Positions 1 through 9,654 of a stretch of 45,817 bases of DNA are shown piece after piece. Position numbers and translations under genes: made by a program. The notes beneath the pieces were generated by a model that worked only from the letters and a program-made list of their open reading frames with translations, ran no database searches and was not told the DNA's origin. The number at the start of each line of letters is the position of its first letter. The first letter of the stretch is position 1. The stretch covers positions 1 to 45,817 of the forward strand of contig JAHDBJ010000037.1 in NCBI GenBank assembly GCA_020630435.1, in the 5' to 3' direction. Source of the stretch: Saprospiraceae bacterium (lineage in GTDB: Bacteria; Bacteroidota; Bacteroidia; Chitinophagales; Saprospiraceae).

Positions 1-87
1 CGTGTACACGCACACACGCAGTAAATTACTTTTTTCAATAGAATATCAACTATTTTATATAACATTCTTAAATTAAACAATTTTACA

Positions 88-3000
88 ATGAAACGAAACT
101 TAACTCATTTTAAAGTTTATTTTAAGGAACGAGCAAAAGTCTTGACGGCTTTCCTTGCACTCATGCTTTTTACAGCAATGAGTTTTGCTCAAACTACTGT
201 GTATTTTCACAATGATGCCGGATGGGCGGATGTGAGAATGCACCATTTTACTGGTTGTACTGCTGGAGAATCTACTTGGCCTGGTATTACAGGTACAAAT
301 ATCTGTGGAGACCTCTGGGAATTTACAGTACCAGATGGTTGTATGGAAATTATTTTTAACAATAATAATAATGGAAGTCAAACAGGGACACTAGCTGTTA
401 CTGCCGATGCATATTATAATGCTACTGAGCCAGATCCACTTGGCATAGAAGAAATGACGTACCTTAGTCCATTTGTTACATCATACGTTCCGAGTTGTGA
501 TGATGGTGGTGATTCTGCTGGTGATTGGAGAAATGGTGGAATCATTTACGACGATCCTGTTAATGAAGATTTTTACATTAATTTTGATGTGGCTGGACCT
601 CATACCTTTTGTGGATGTGGACAAGGTAGTATTGCTAGAGTTATACTAAGAAGAACGTCAGGTACATCTGAACCTGAAAGTGTTATTGCTACCGAAGAAG
701 CAATTGTTATTGATGCAACATTTGATACAAGTGTTGATACAGGTTGTGGACCAGGTAAGTTAGGAAATAATGATCTTTATTTTGTGAACTTAAAAGGAAC
801 GGGTATTACAGAGGGAAGATGGTCTATCGAAGTTCAGACGGATATACCTGGAGGAGATTATTCTACAACTTCGGCATTAGCATCATGGACTTATACTGAA
901 AATACTTTAACTGGTGGATGTGCAACACAAGCTGTTTTTGCACCGTATTATCAACGTTCTACTCAAGCTCCTACGGGACAGTTTGGAAATACTATGCCTT
1001 CTTGGTATGATATTACTTGTGCAGTTGATGATCCTTTAGACGATATAAAATCAAAGGTAGGGATATGTGATGCTCTTGTGAATGAGCCTCAATTAGAGTA
1101 TATTACTGTTGGAGATGCAGGCGTATATCGTACAATGGCAGTTTTTGGAAATGGAACGTCTGATGTATTTTATGATATGGGAAAATTCCAACCTGGAAAT
1201 CCAACATTGCCAGCCTCTCTAAACGGTGTGAGAATTCCCGTTTCGTGTCCTAACGAAGAGATATTAACGACTTCTTCGACGGGTATCTGTACTGGTGACA
1301 CAGATGCAGAACTTTGGCTTGGAGCAGAAACGAATACATGGAAAAGATTAACTGTTGGAGGCTCATCTTGTAGTGCAAATGTAACAGGCAGTACATTATT
1401 TTATCGTGTTTACGCAGCTGGTGCAGCTGCACCAGCTTTTGCTCCTTTAGTATTAGGTTTTAGAGATGATTGCCCTCTAGGGATTGTAGCTCCAGGCACT
1501 AATGTGGGACCAGGTGGAAATACCTTTCCTGATGGAGGTTCTTGTGGTAACCATGATTGCTATTTAGATCAAAGATGGCAAAAATATCAGACAGGTAGCG
1601 GTGCAACTGCGGGTGGGGCTCATATTGTAGGACCTACTGCTTCTGGTGCTATAATTGAAAATATTGCGGCTAATGCGGGTAATTATATTATTGAGATGTA
1701 TACTGAAACTTATACAACAGATTGTTCAGGAGCATCAGTAACGGCTCGTGAGCCTCTTACAGGAGAGTATGTAACTTCTTTTACAATTGTTGATGGAACT
1801 GAGAATAATGGAATATGTTCAGTCGCAGCTACATGTAATAGTGGAGGAACTAGTATTGCAGCACAGAGTTTTGAGAGTAGTGCTTCTGATTCTTGGAATT
1901 ATACTGTATTACAAACTTGTAACACTAACGGGGATGAATTTGATGTATTTGCAGCACCTTATGGCAGTAGTGCTATACCTGCTAGTGATGGTAGCAATGT
2001 TTTTGGTATGTCAGATGTAGATGGTTGTAGAAACGGAGTAAGTTTAGATACAATTTATTTTGCTGCAGTTACGATTCCTGCAGGCGTGACTCAAGTAGAA
2101 ATTTGTGCGGATTCTTATCATAATGGTGCTTATGATGTGACTTCAGGGGCTGATGAAATGTTTTTTGAGATATTTTTAGATGATGGAGCGACTACAACAA
2201 GTCAAGGTATTTTAGATGCTGAATCTTGTAGTTTAGATCAGTGGACAACTTATTGTAAAGTAGTTGATGTCCAGCCTGGAGATCAAATTAGTATGACCTT
2301 TACAGGTGGTAATGATGCAGGTACAGAAGAGTCTGCTATAGACAATATTAGTATCTGTTCTTATGATGCTTCCTCATGTCCAAAACCTGATATCATTTTT
2401 AATGAAATTGCAGCAGATACGGGTTCTGGAGATAGTGATGGTGGTGAATGGGTAGAATTATTCTGTCGTACGGGACCTTGTGATATTAGTGGATTTATAC
2501 TTACTGATGGAGAGTTATTTATTGAAATTCCTGCGGGGACTACTTTAGCTACTGGAGATTATTATACCGTAGGTCACCAATATTTATCTACAGGAGATGG
2601 TTCTCCAAACTTTGACCTAACAGCTAATGGAGGTCATATTCATAGTTTAGACGTAGGTGCACCTACTACTACTACTTGTGGTGTGACATCACCTATCTGT
2701 GCATTACCAGATGAGCCTGATTTTACATTAGATAATGGTAATGAGCAAATTGCATTATATAATCCATGTGATTTTGCTGATCCTGTAGCTGCAGTGTCTT
2801 GGGGAACTGGTCAAGGAATTCCTGGTACTTTCCATTGTTGTGATTTAGGAATTACGGGTATATCTATGCCTGCAGCGACTGATGCTTACTGGGATTATAA
2901 TTTTAACATTAATAGATCGGGATGTACTACTTCTTATGCCTATGATAGTGCAACAGATTCTTGGAGAGAAGATGACACCCCTACTCCAGGTGAAATTAAT

Positions 3001-4056
3001 ACAGCATTAGCATATACACTGACAATTGAATATGTAGATGAAGATGAGTTAACTCAAACAGCTACTTTTAATATTGGGTCATTAAACACACTTTCACAAG
3101 AACAGTCTGCTATAGAGACAGCTCTTGGCACATTGACAATATGTGATGAATCGGAGATTTCTGTTTCATTTTCTCAAATTGATCATCAGACATTAGCTCC
3201 TAACGAAGTAGTTGGAGGTGGAGGAGCATGGGGACCAATGGCAGATGGATGGGGCTCAGGTATTGCTTATTCTTCTGATTTATCGTCTGTTGCATTAGCT
3301 GCTGGTTATACAGCAACTATCTCTGAATCTGGTACGCTTTACATAAGAATAAGAGAATTGGGTTATCAATCAAATGGTCCTGGAACAACCTTTAATGCTG
3401 ATAATGGTGATTGTGAAGGATATCCTAATTCAACGACTACTGATAATGGTATGTCAACAGATTGTATCATTGACTTGAATATTCCTATTACAGTATCAGG
3501 TACTTGCATAGTTCCAGTAGAGTTATTAAACTTTACAGCAGCACTAAATGAAAGAGTCGTTGATTTGAATTGGTTGACGGTTGCTGAAACGAATTCTAGC
3601 CACTTCTTAGTTCAAAGAAGTAAAGATGGACAGCGTTTCGAAACACTAGGTAAAGTGGATGCTGCTGGATTTTCTACACAAGAGCTTGCGTATTCATTTG
3701 AAGATGCAACAATTGACATGAGAATACCTAGATACTACTATCGATTGAAAATGGTTGATCTAGATGGAACTTTTGAGTATTCTAGATCTATACCTGTAGT
3801 CATCAATAGTAAGATGCCTACGGTTGAGTTAAGTCCAAATCCAACGAGTGATGTTATCACCTTAGTGAAATATAACTTTGTAGGGGATGTAAATATTTCA
3901 ATCTTCAATTCTGTAGGAGCATTAGTAGCTCGTACAAGATTTGCAGATGATTTAAATGTTAAAGAAATTGATATGTCTCAATTCGCAAAAGGGATGTACT
4001 TAATTAATCTTAGTGATGGTACAAACAGTGTCGTTGAGAAGGTAATCGTGGAATAA
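88..4056 (+). CDS. T9SS-secreted modular protein with lamin-tail-like domain
   Basis: Secreted 1322-residue protein. Residues 1-35 form a long signal peptide ending in SFAQ. The first mature segment (about 36-115, with VYFHNDAGWADVRMH and W-P-G motifs) resembles a starch/carbohydrate-binding module of the CBM26/CBM25 type. The middle is Cys-, Gly- and Thr-rich repeated beta-type sequence. A lamin-tail-like domain begins near residue 766 (PDIIFNEIAADTG, then GGEWVELF). Residues about 1150-1240 are the FnIII-like stretch commonly found before T9SS sorting domains, and the last ~75 residues are a type A sorting domain (LSPNPTSD at its start, KGMYLINL near its end). The protein is therefore expected to cross the outer membrane through T9SS and be attached or released. 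Substrate and role are unknown; the carbohydrate-binding assignment is tentative, the T9SS assignment strong. Start is the ATG at 88. A terminator follows. Confidence 0.85.
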   Translation: MKRNLTHFKVYFKERAKVLTAFLALMLFTAMSFAQTTVYFHNDAGWADVRMHHFTGCTAGESTWPGITGTNICGDLWEFTVPDGCMEIIFNNNNNGSQTGTLAVTADAYYNATEPDPLGIEEMTYLSPFVTSYVPSCDDGGDSAGDWRNGGIIYDDPVNEDFYINFDVAGPHTFCGCGQGSIARVILRRTSGTSEPESVIATEEAIVIDATFDTSVDTGCGPGKLGNNDLYFVNLKGTGITEGRWSIEVQTDIPGGDYSTTSALASWTYTENTLTGGCATQAVFAPYYQRSTQAPTGQFGNTMPSWYDITCAVDDPLDDIKSKVGICDALVNEPQLEYITVGDAGVYRTMAVFGNGTSDVFYDMGKFQPGNPTLPASLNGVRIPVSCPNEEILTTSSTGICTGDTDAELWLGAETNTWKRLTVGGSSCSANVTGSTLFYRVYAAGAAAPAFAPLVLGFRDDCPLGIVAPGTNVGPGGNTFPDGGSCGNHDCYLDQRWQKYQTGSGATAGGAHIVGPTASGAIIENIAANAGNYIIEMYTETYTTDCSGASVTAREPLTGEYVTSFTIVDGTENNGICSVAATCNSGGTSIAAQSFESSASDSWNYTVLQTCNTNGDEFDVFAAPYGSSAIPASDGSNVFGMSDVDGCRNGVSLDTIYFAAVTIPAGVTQVEICADSYHNGAYDVTSGADEMFFEIFLDDGATTTSQGILDAESCSLDQWTTYCKVVDVQPGDQISMTFTGGNDAGTEESAIDNISICSYDASSCPKPDIIFNEIAADTGSGDSDGGEWVELFCRTGPCDISGFILTDGELFIEIPAGTTLATGDYYTVGHQYLSTGDGSPNFDLTANGGHIHSLDVGAPTTTTCGVTSPICALPDEPDFTLDNGNEQIALYNPCDFADPVAAVSWGTGQGIPGTFHCCDLGITGISMPAATDAYWDYNFNINRSGCTTSYAYDSATDSWREDDTPTPGEINTALAYTLTIEYVDEDELTQTATFNIGSLNTLSQEQSAIETALGTLTICDESEISVSFSQIDHQTLAPNEVVGGGGAWGPMADGWGSGIAYSSDLSSVALAAGYTATISESGTLYIRIRELGYQSNGPGTTFNADNGDCEGYPNSTTTDNGMSTDCIIDLNIPITVSGTCIVPVELLNFTAALNERVVDLNWLTVAETNSSHFLVQRSKDGQRFETLGKVDAAGFSTQELAYSFEDATIDMRIPRYYYRLKMVDLDGTFEYSRSIPVVINSKMPTVELSPNPTSDVITLVKYNFVGDVNISIFNSVGALVARTRFADDLNVKEIDMSQFAKGMYLINLSDGTNSVVEKVIVE

Positions 4057-4086
4057 TAATGAAGATTATTAAATAGTGATTATAGA

Positions 4087-4118
4087 AAGCCTGTCGGAAA
4101 ATTTCGACAGGCTTTTTT
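4087..4118 (+). terminator. Intrinsic terminator of the T9SS protein gene
   Basis: A perfect 10-bp stem (AAGCCTGTCG pairing with CGACAGGCTT) is followed by a run of six T on the plus strand, about 30 bp after the stop codon. Confidence 0.85.
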
Positions 4119-4151
4119 ATAGTGTATCGTTGTCTAAAAATTATTCAACAT

Positions 4152-4182
4152 AAAAAAACTCGACTCACCGAAGTGAATCGAG
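4152..4182 (-). terminator. Intrinsic terminator of lysS
   Basis: On the minus strand, CTCGATTCAC pairs with GTGAGTCGAG (one G-T pair) and is followed by TTTTTTT. It lies just beyond the lysS stop and faces the terminator of the convergent gene. Confidence 0.8.
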
Positions 4183-4210
4183 CTTCTAAAAAATAGAATA
4201 TTTTTATAAA

Positions 4211-5737
4211 TTAATTTTCGGCTTTCATCTGTGGAAAGAAAAGTACTTCCTGAATGGAATGTTGATTAGTTAGCAACATCGTTAAACGATCAATTCCAAT
4301 CCCTAATCCAGAAGTAGGCGGCATTCCATACTCGATAGCTCGTAGGAAATCATCATCAAGTGCCATCGCTTCTTCGTCACCTCTAGCCGCTAATTTTAGT
4401 TGCTCTTCGAATCGTTCTCGCTGGTCTATTGGATCATTTAACTCCGAATAGGCATTCGCAATCTCTTTTCCATTCACAAATAATTCAAATCGTTCTACTA
4501 GACCATCCTTACTACGATGCTTCTTCGCCAAAGGCGTCATTTCGATCGGATAGTCTGTAATATAAGTAGGCTGAATCAGATTCCCTTCTACTTTTTCTCC
4601 AAATATCTCATCAATGATTTTGCCTTTACCCATCGAGGCATCTAATCCTATATGTTGCTCTTTGCAGAAGGCTCTTAAGGCGGTTTCATCCATTTGAGAA
4701 ACGTCTACACCCGTGTACTTCTCTATAGACTCATACATAGAAAGACGCTCATAAGGACCTGCAAAATTAATCTTTTGCTCTCCGTATTGAACGGTTGTAT
4801 CACCTGTAACTTCTTTACAAATTCGTTCAAGGCAATTTTCCACCATTTCCATCATCCAAATATAATCTTTATATGCTACATAAATTTCCATAGCGGTGAA
4901 TTCAGGATTATGGGTTCTATCCATACCTTCATTTCTAAACATTTTGCCAAACTCATATACTCCATCAAAACCACCAACAATAAGTCGCTTCAGGTATAGC
5001 TCATTGGCAATACGCAAATATAAAGGCATATCCAATGTATTGTGGTGCGTCTCAAAAGGTCGTGCCGCAGCCCCACCATGAATAGGCTGTAGTATAGGCG
5101 TTTCCACTTCCATCCATCCTTGTTCATTGAAGTAGTTACGCATAGAGCTAATTACTTTTGAACGCTTGATGAAAATATCTTTTTTAGAACGATTTACAAC
5201 CAAATCAACATAACGCTGACGATAGCGCAGTTCAGGATCCGTAAAAGCATCGTGAATTTCTTCTTCTCCAGTAGCTTCATTAATACTCTTTTTAACAATG
5301 GGAAGAGGGCGAAGCGATTTGGACAATAATTTGAACGCACTTACTTTTATTGTGATTTCGCCCATTTTGGTAACAAATACATCTCCTGTAACGCCTACAA
5401 AATCACCAATATCAATCAGCTTTTTGAAAAGTGTATTATAAAGCGTTTTATCTTCGTCAGGGCATATGGCATCTCTTTGGATATAAACTTGTATCCTACC
5501 AGAAGAGTCTTGCAATTCAGCAAAGGAAGCCTTACCCATTATTCGTCTAGTCATTATTCTTCCAGCAAGGCTTATCCCCTGAAAATTGGGATTTTCTTTA
5601 TCATTGTTGAAGTTTCTTTTGATGTCCTCTGCTAGAGCAGTCACTTCAAATTTTTCAGCAGGATAAGGATCGATACCCAGTGTTCTTATTTTTTCTAGGG
5701 ATTCTCTTCGTACGATTTCTTGTTCACTTAATTGCAT
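4211..5737 (-). CDS. lysS: Lysine--tRNA ligase, class II
   Basis: Cytoplasmic enzyme that charges tRNA-Lys with lysine using ATP. The 508 residues match the usual bacterial length. An N-terminal OB-fold anticodon-binding domain (about 55-150, with [19 protein letters not shown]) precedes the class II catalytic core. Motif 2 is visible as [14 protein letters not shown], and motif 3 as [14 protein letters not shown] close to the C-terminus. The start is the ATG at 5737, giving the typical short [11 protein letters not shown]-terminus. It is a stand-alone gene with its own terminator, separated by about 95 bp from gap upstream on the same strand. Nothing unusual is seen. Confidence 0.97.
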   Translation of the reverse strand: MQLSEQEIVRRESLEKIRTLGIDPYPAEKFEVTALAEDIKRNFNNDKENPNFQGISLAGRIMTRRIMGKASFAELQDSSGRIQVYIQRDAICPDEDKTLYNTLFKKLIDIGDFVGVTGDVFVTKMGEITIKVSAFKLLSKSLRPLPIVKKSINEATGEEEIHDAFTDPELRYRQRYVDLVVNRSKKDIFIKRSKVISSMRNYFNEQGWMEVETPILQPIHGGAAARPFETHHNTLDMPLYLRIANELYLKRLIVGGFDGVYEFGKMFRNEGMDRTHNPEFTAMEIYVAYKDYIWMMEMVENCLERICKEVTGDTTVQYGEQKINFAGPYERLSMYESIEKYTGVDVSQMDETALRAFCKEQHIGLDASMGKGKIIDEIFGEKVEGNLIQPTYITDYPIEMTPLAKKHRSKDGLVERFELFVNGKEIANAYSELNDPIDQRERFEEQLKLAARGDEEAMALDDDFLRAIEYGMPPTSGLGIGIDRLTMLLTNQHSIQEVLFFPQMKAEN

Positions 5738-5831
5738 GATTATTTGATCTTTTGCTCGTGTTTAAAATTTTTGCAAAAATAAAAATTTATTAAATAGATT
5801 ATTCTAATTATTCAACAACTTCTATTTTCTA

Positions 5832-7295
5832 CTAATAATATCTAAGCCTTCTCACTTGAGAGACATATTTTGCTAATCTTACTACTTGACAAGTATATCC
5901 AAATTCATTATCATACCAAACATAAAGCGTAATACTTTTACCATCTTGAGAAACTAGAGTAGACGGTGCATCAAAAACCGAAGTACTCGTAGTTCCTACA
6001 GCATCTGATGATACGTATTCTTTATCTTCCGAATAATGAATTTGTTCTACTAATTTTCCAAATAAAGAAGCGTCTTTAATTAATCGATTAACCGTATCTA
6101 CATCTGTAGAAGTTCCCAGTGTTAAATTTAAAATAGCTAACGAAACATTAGGCGTAGGAATTCGAACAGCATTTCCTGTGAGTTTTCCTTCTAATTCAGG
6201 TATTGCTTTAGAAACAGCCTTTGCCGCACCAGTACTGGTCAATACCATATTGATAGGTGCTCCTCGTCCTCTTCTTGGTTTTTTATGAAAATTATCAATC
6301 AAGTTTTGGTCGTTGGTATAGGCATGAATGGTTTCAATATGACCTTTTTCAATCCCATAAGTATCGTTTATAACTTTGAGTATAGGTGTAATAGCGTTTG
6401 TTGTACAGGAAGCGGCTGAAAATACTCTATCTTCATTAAAGATTAATTCTTTTTGATTGATACCATGTACTATATTTTTAATATCCTTTCCAGGAGCAGT
6501 AAGCATGACATGGGATATACCTGGTTGAAGATGCTGGCTTAACGCTGCTTTATCTCTCCACACACCTGTATTGTCAATAATCATAGCATCTTTAATCCCA
6601 TATTTGGTATAGTCAATATCAGTAGGACGGCTCGCAAATATGACTTTAACTCGATTTCCATTTATAATTAATTCACAATTGTCTCCATCTACTTCTACAA
6701 CACCTGGAAATACACCATGTACAGAATCTACTCTAAGTAAAGAAGCTCTCTTTTTTAATTCCTCTGTAGTATCACTTAATTTAGGGCGCAATACAATGGC
6801 TTTTAACCTCAATTGTTGCCCTTGACCCGTTTGAGCGACAATTCTTCTTGCTGCTAGCCGACCAATTCTACCAAACCCATAAAGAACAATATCTTTAGGA
6901 GTGATAACTTTTTTATCAAAACCAATGTGATCATTTAATTTATCTATAACAAAATCGTTGATACTAGTATATTGCGATTTTGTTTCTAACCATTGAGCTG
7001 CTAATTTACCTAGGTCAATTCTAGAAGGAGCTAATTCTTTTATACTAGCAATAGCTTTTGCCAATTGGAGGCTTAATGCTACATCTATTGGGTGAGTAGA
7101 ATAGTGTTTTCCTACTAGGTGATGATTAATGAGTTCGCTAGGACGAGTGTCATAAATGTCTTTCCTAAAAAGGAGTAATTCAACAGAACTATCAAACCGA
7201 AGTTCACCAACAATTCGTAAAAGTTCTAATGCTATTTTTTCTTGTTCATGCCATTGGTTGAGAGTAGCTTCGTTTCGAGTTTTTAATAAGCTCAT
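5832..7295 (-). CDS. gap: Glyceraldehyde-3-phosphate dehydrogenase, N-terminally extended type
   Basis: Converts glyceraldehyde 3-phosphate to 1,3-bisphosphoglycerate with NAD(P) and phosphate. At 487 residues it is about 150 longer than classical GapA; the extra N-terminal ~135 residues are helical and characteristic of the long GAPDH form common in Bacteroidota. The nucleotide-binding loop GFGRIGRLAARR begins at residue 140, the catalytic Cys is C297 in SAASCTTNAITP, and the partner His is H324 in ETIHAY. YDNEFGY lies near the C-terminus. ATG start at 7295. The cofactor preference (glycolytic NAD or gluconeogenic NADP) cannot be read with confidence from the sequence. Confidence 0.93.
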   Translation of the reverse strand: MSLLKTRNEATLNQWHEQEKIALELLRIVGELRFDSSVELLLFRKDIYDTRPSELINHHLVGKHYSTHPIDVALSLQLAKAIASIKELAPSRIDLGKLAAQWLETKSQYTSINDFVIDKLNDHIGFDKKVITPKDIVLYGFGRIGRLAARRIVAQTGQGQQLRLKAIVLRPKLSDTTEELKKRASLLRVDSVHGVFPGVVEVDGDNCELIINGNRVKVIFASRPTDIDYTKYGIKDAMIIDNTGVWRDKAALSQHLQPGISHVMLTAPGKDIKNIVHGINQKELIFNEDRVFSAASCTTNAITPILKVINDTYGIEKGHIETIHAYTNDQNLIDNFHKKPRRGRGAPINMVLTSTGAAKAVSKAIPELEGKLTGNAVRIPTPNVSLAILNLTLGTSTDVDTVNRLIKDASLFGKLVEQIHYSEDKEYVSSDAVGTTSTSVFDAPSTLVSQDGKSITLYVWYDNEFGYTCQVVRLAKYVSQVRRLRYY

Positions 7296-7432
7296 TTTAT
7301 TATAAAATTTGGTTTTAAATATAAAAAAGTGGTGGATTTAAAATATTATGCAAAATAACGGATTTTATCCCAAATATAATAATTCAAAGAGTAAGTATTC
7401 ATAATGTAAAAGTTTAGGAATGATAAAATAAA

Positions 7433-7462
7433 AAAGCATCTTGAAAACTTCAAGATGCTTTT
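7433..7462 (-). terminator. Intrinsic terminator of the sigma factor gene
   Basis: AAGCATCTTG and CAAGATGCTT form a stem that on the minus strand is followed by a T run, about 20 bp after the rpoD stop codon. Confidence 0.8.
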
Positions 7463-7483
7463 CTGAAATAGTTTTTTATAAAA

Positions 7484-8353
7484 CTATGTTCCCAGATAAT
7501 TTTTAAGCAATTTACTTCTATTGGTTGAGCGCAATTTATTAATTGCTTTATCTTTTATTTGTCTTACACGCTCACGAGTTAATCCGAATTTTTCTCCAAT
7601 ATCTTCTAGAGACATAGGATGCTCAACGCCAATACCAAAATACAATTTAATAACGTCGCACTGTCTATCAGTCAAAGTAGATAAAGACCGATTTATTTCT
7701 TTGCTTAAAGAATCTTTATATTCTAGTGATTTATCAGTGTTCGGAGTGTTTGAGTTTTCTAAAACATCTAATAATGAGTTATCCTCTCCATCTACAAAAG
7801 GAGCATCCATAGAAACGTGTCTAGCAGCTACACCCAATGTCGTTTGGACTTCTTCTGTCGGTATTTCTAATTGATCGGCTAATTCATCTGGAGAAGGCTC
7901 TCGCTCATACTCTTGTTCCAATTGAGAAAATGCCTTATTAATCTTATTTAGAGAACCTACCTTATTGAGTGGTAAACGGACAATTCTAGATTGTTCTGCT
8001 AAAGCTTGAAGAATGGATTGGCGAATCCACCATACAGCATAAGAAATAAACTTAAATCCTCTTGTTTCATCAAATCGCTGAGCGGCTTTTATTAAACCTA
8101 GGTTTCCTTCATTAATCAAATCACTTAAAGAGAGACCTTGGTTTTGATATTGCTTGGCAACAGAAACAACGAAACGCAAGTTGGCTTTAGTCAATTTTTC
8201 TAAAGCGATTTGGTCTCCTTGTTTGATTCTTTTGGCAAGATCTACTTCTTCTTCTGGTGTTAATAAATCAACTTTACCTATTTCCTGTAAATACTTCTCT
8301 AAAGATTGGCTTTCTCGATTTGTTATTGACTTTGTTATTTTGAGTTGTCTCAT
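7484..8353 (-). CDS. rpoD: Primary sigma-70 factor (Bacteroidota RpoD/SigA type)
   Basis: Housekeeping sigma subunit that directs RNA polymerase to TAnnTTTG-type promoters. It has the short Bacteroidota form (289 residues): a brief region 1.2 beginning [20 protein letters not shown], regions 2.1-2.4 ([20 protein letters not shown]), region 3, and region 4.2 with the helix-turn-helix [15 protein letters not shown]. The acidic 1.1 region of proteobacterial RpoD is absent, as usual here. The start chosen is the ATG at 8353; a TTG one codon upstream is in frame but the ATG reproduces the conserved family N-terminus. A paralogue with diverged region 3/4 lies at 44868. Single-gene unit with its own terminator. 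Confidence 0.95.
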   Translation of the reverse strand: MRQLKITKSITNRESQSLEKYLQEIGKVDLLTPEEEVDLAKRIKQGDQIALEKLTKANLRFVVSVAKQYQNQGLSLSDLINEGNLGLIKAAQRFDETRGFKFISYAVWWIRQSILQALAEQSRIVRLPLNKVGSLNKINKAFSQLEQEYEREPSPDELADQLEIPTEEVQTTLGVAARHVSMDAPFVDGEDNSLLDVLENSNTPNTDKSLEYKDSLSKEINRSLSTLTDRQCDVIKLYFGIGVEHPMSLEDIGEKFGLTRERVRQIKDKAINKLRSTNRSKLLKNYLGT

Positions 8354-8973
8354 CAATCAAGTTTTTATTATTAAGCTACAGATATGATCCAATGTGTCTG
8401 AAATAATTATCTTGTGGCTAATTCTGAAAATAAAAATAGTTTTGTTTTTCGATTGTGCTTGTTTTGACTAGCTGATTTTAATCAACAAAAATTGATTTTT
8501 TATCTAGGAAATACTAGCATTTATCTAAATATGCCACAATCAATTAGTTTATTATGAATTCCTTAACACAAAATTAATCTAAATTCTGCTTGTAAGCAAG
8601 AGAAATATTGATAGTTCTCAAAAAATGTGACATTGAAATAATATTATACGTAATATCCCCAAAGCCATAAATGCTTTTTTTATAAAAAAAGTTCATTTAT
8701 TTGGAAAAATGATTTTTTTATTTTTTATTGCGACAAATGTAAAGTCGGATTTAAGTAGGACTTATTTTAGATTTCTTTCTCTTAGATAATTGATATTTAA
8801 CAAATAATTTCTATTTTCTCTTACTTAATTTATCTTTTGTAGATTGTTAAAAATATATACACAATAGGATATTTTTAATATAATGTGCAAAGTGATGCTA
8901 AAGTGGTTCTTTTATAGGTTTAATTGAATGACTTTATGTTTAATCTGATTGATTATAATTATAATTATTGACC
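8354..8973. other. Intergenic region between divergent rpoD and START-like gene
   Basis: About 620 bp of very AT-rich DNA between two divergent genes; it must contain both promoters. No clear TAnnTTTG box with a well-placed -33 element could be fixed on either strand, no ORF with coding character was found, and only a weak hairpin (AAGC, loop, GCTTTTTTT near 8662-8682) stands out. The length is generous for a housekeeping sigma promoter region. Confidence 0.5.
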
Positions 8974-9354
8974 ATGGAGAGAGTTTCATTTACACAAGAG
9001 TTTTTATTTCGGGCTTCCCCTACTATTTTGTATAAATTCTTTACTACCCCATCTTGTTTGATTCGTTGGTTTTGTGATGAAGTAGATATTAACGATAATC
9101 TTTTTACATTTGTTTGGGAAGGGGCTGCGGAAGAAGCAGAGCTAATTGAAGATGTTGAGAATGTATTAGTCCGATTTCGATGGGAGGATGCAGAGGATGA
9201 ATCGGAATACCTAGAGTTTAAAATGACTAAATCAGAAGTTACTGGAGAAACAATTCTTGAAATAACTGATTTTTGTGATGATGATGAAGTTGATGACCAA
9301 AAACAGCTTTGGGAAAGTCAAATGAAACAATTAAGACAAGAAACTGGAGGTTAA
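8974..9354 (+). CDS. START-like (SRPBCC fold) domain protein
   Basis: Small cytoplasmic protein of 126 residues covering a single START/AHSA1-like helix-grip domain, of the kind widespread in Bacteroidota next to lepB-type genes. Features seen: the opening strand RVSFTQEFLF, the amphipathic segment SPTILYKFFTTPSCLIRWFCDEV typical of AHSA1-like proteins (split here by W and F), and an acidic C-terminal half (DFCDDDEVDDQ). The ligand and role are unknown. The start is ATG 8974 rather than the TTG at 8968, because ATG begins the conserved MERVSFTQEF segment. Alternative: any other SRPBCC family protein; the fold is more secure than the subfamily. Confidence 0.8.
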   Translation: MERVSFTQEFLFRASPTILYKFFTTPSCLIRWFCDEVDINDNLFTFVWEGAAEEAELIEDVENVLVRFRWEDAEDESEYLEFKMTKSEVTGETILEITDFCDDDEVDDQKQLWESQMKQLRQETGG

Positions 9355-9568
9355 ATTTGAATTTGCCTTTTTCTTTCATCGAATAAACTTCTACATTAGT
9401 CGACATTTTAACAGTATTTATCGAGAAAAATCGGTTTTTGTAGTTTAATGAATAAGGATAGGTTGTTTTTATCTATTTTTTTAGATGTTTCGACGATGCT
9501 TACCTAATAAAAGTAGAATCTTTTCAGTATTAATTCCTTAAATCCCTTTTCTGCATACTAATTTAGAT

Positions 9569-9576
9569 TAAATTTG
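9569..9576 (+). promoter_or_regulatory. Bacteroidota -7 box of lepB
   Basis: TAAATTTG matches the TAnnTTTG consensus. Transcription would begin near 9583, which rules out the TTG at 9574 as a start and favours the ATG at 9655. No good -33 TTTG is visible, so this is a moderate call. Confidence 0.5.
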
Positions 9577-9654
9577 CGTCAGAATTGCATGGCTTTTCTG
9601 AGAGAAGTCTATGTTTATAAAATAGCTTTTGTTTATCATAAAAATATATATTGT

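Noticed and set aside
1-10. Perfect 10-bp palindrome CGTGTACACG at the window edge
   Set aside because: Too short, with only one copy seen and its left context missing.
4694-5081. Plus-strand ORFs inside lysS
   Set aside because: Out-of-frame shadows of a conserved synthetase gene with no independent signal.
7521-7874. Plus-strand ORF of 117 codons within the sigma factor gene
   Set aside because: It is antisense to a strongly conserved gene, its product is not protein-like and no promoter or family match is visible.
8662-8682. Weak hairpin with T run in the rpoD upstream region
   Set aside because: Stem of only four base pairs in very AT-rich DNA; no upstream gene on that strand needs a terminator.
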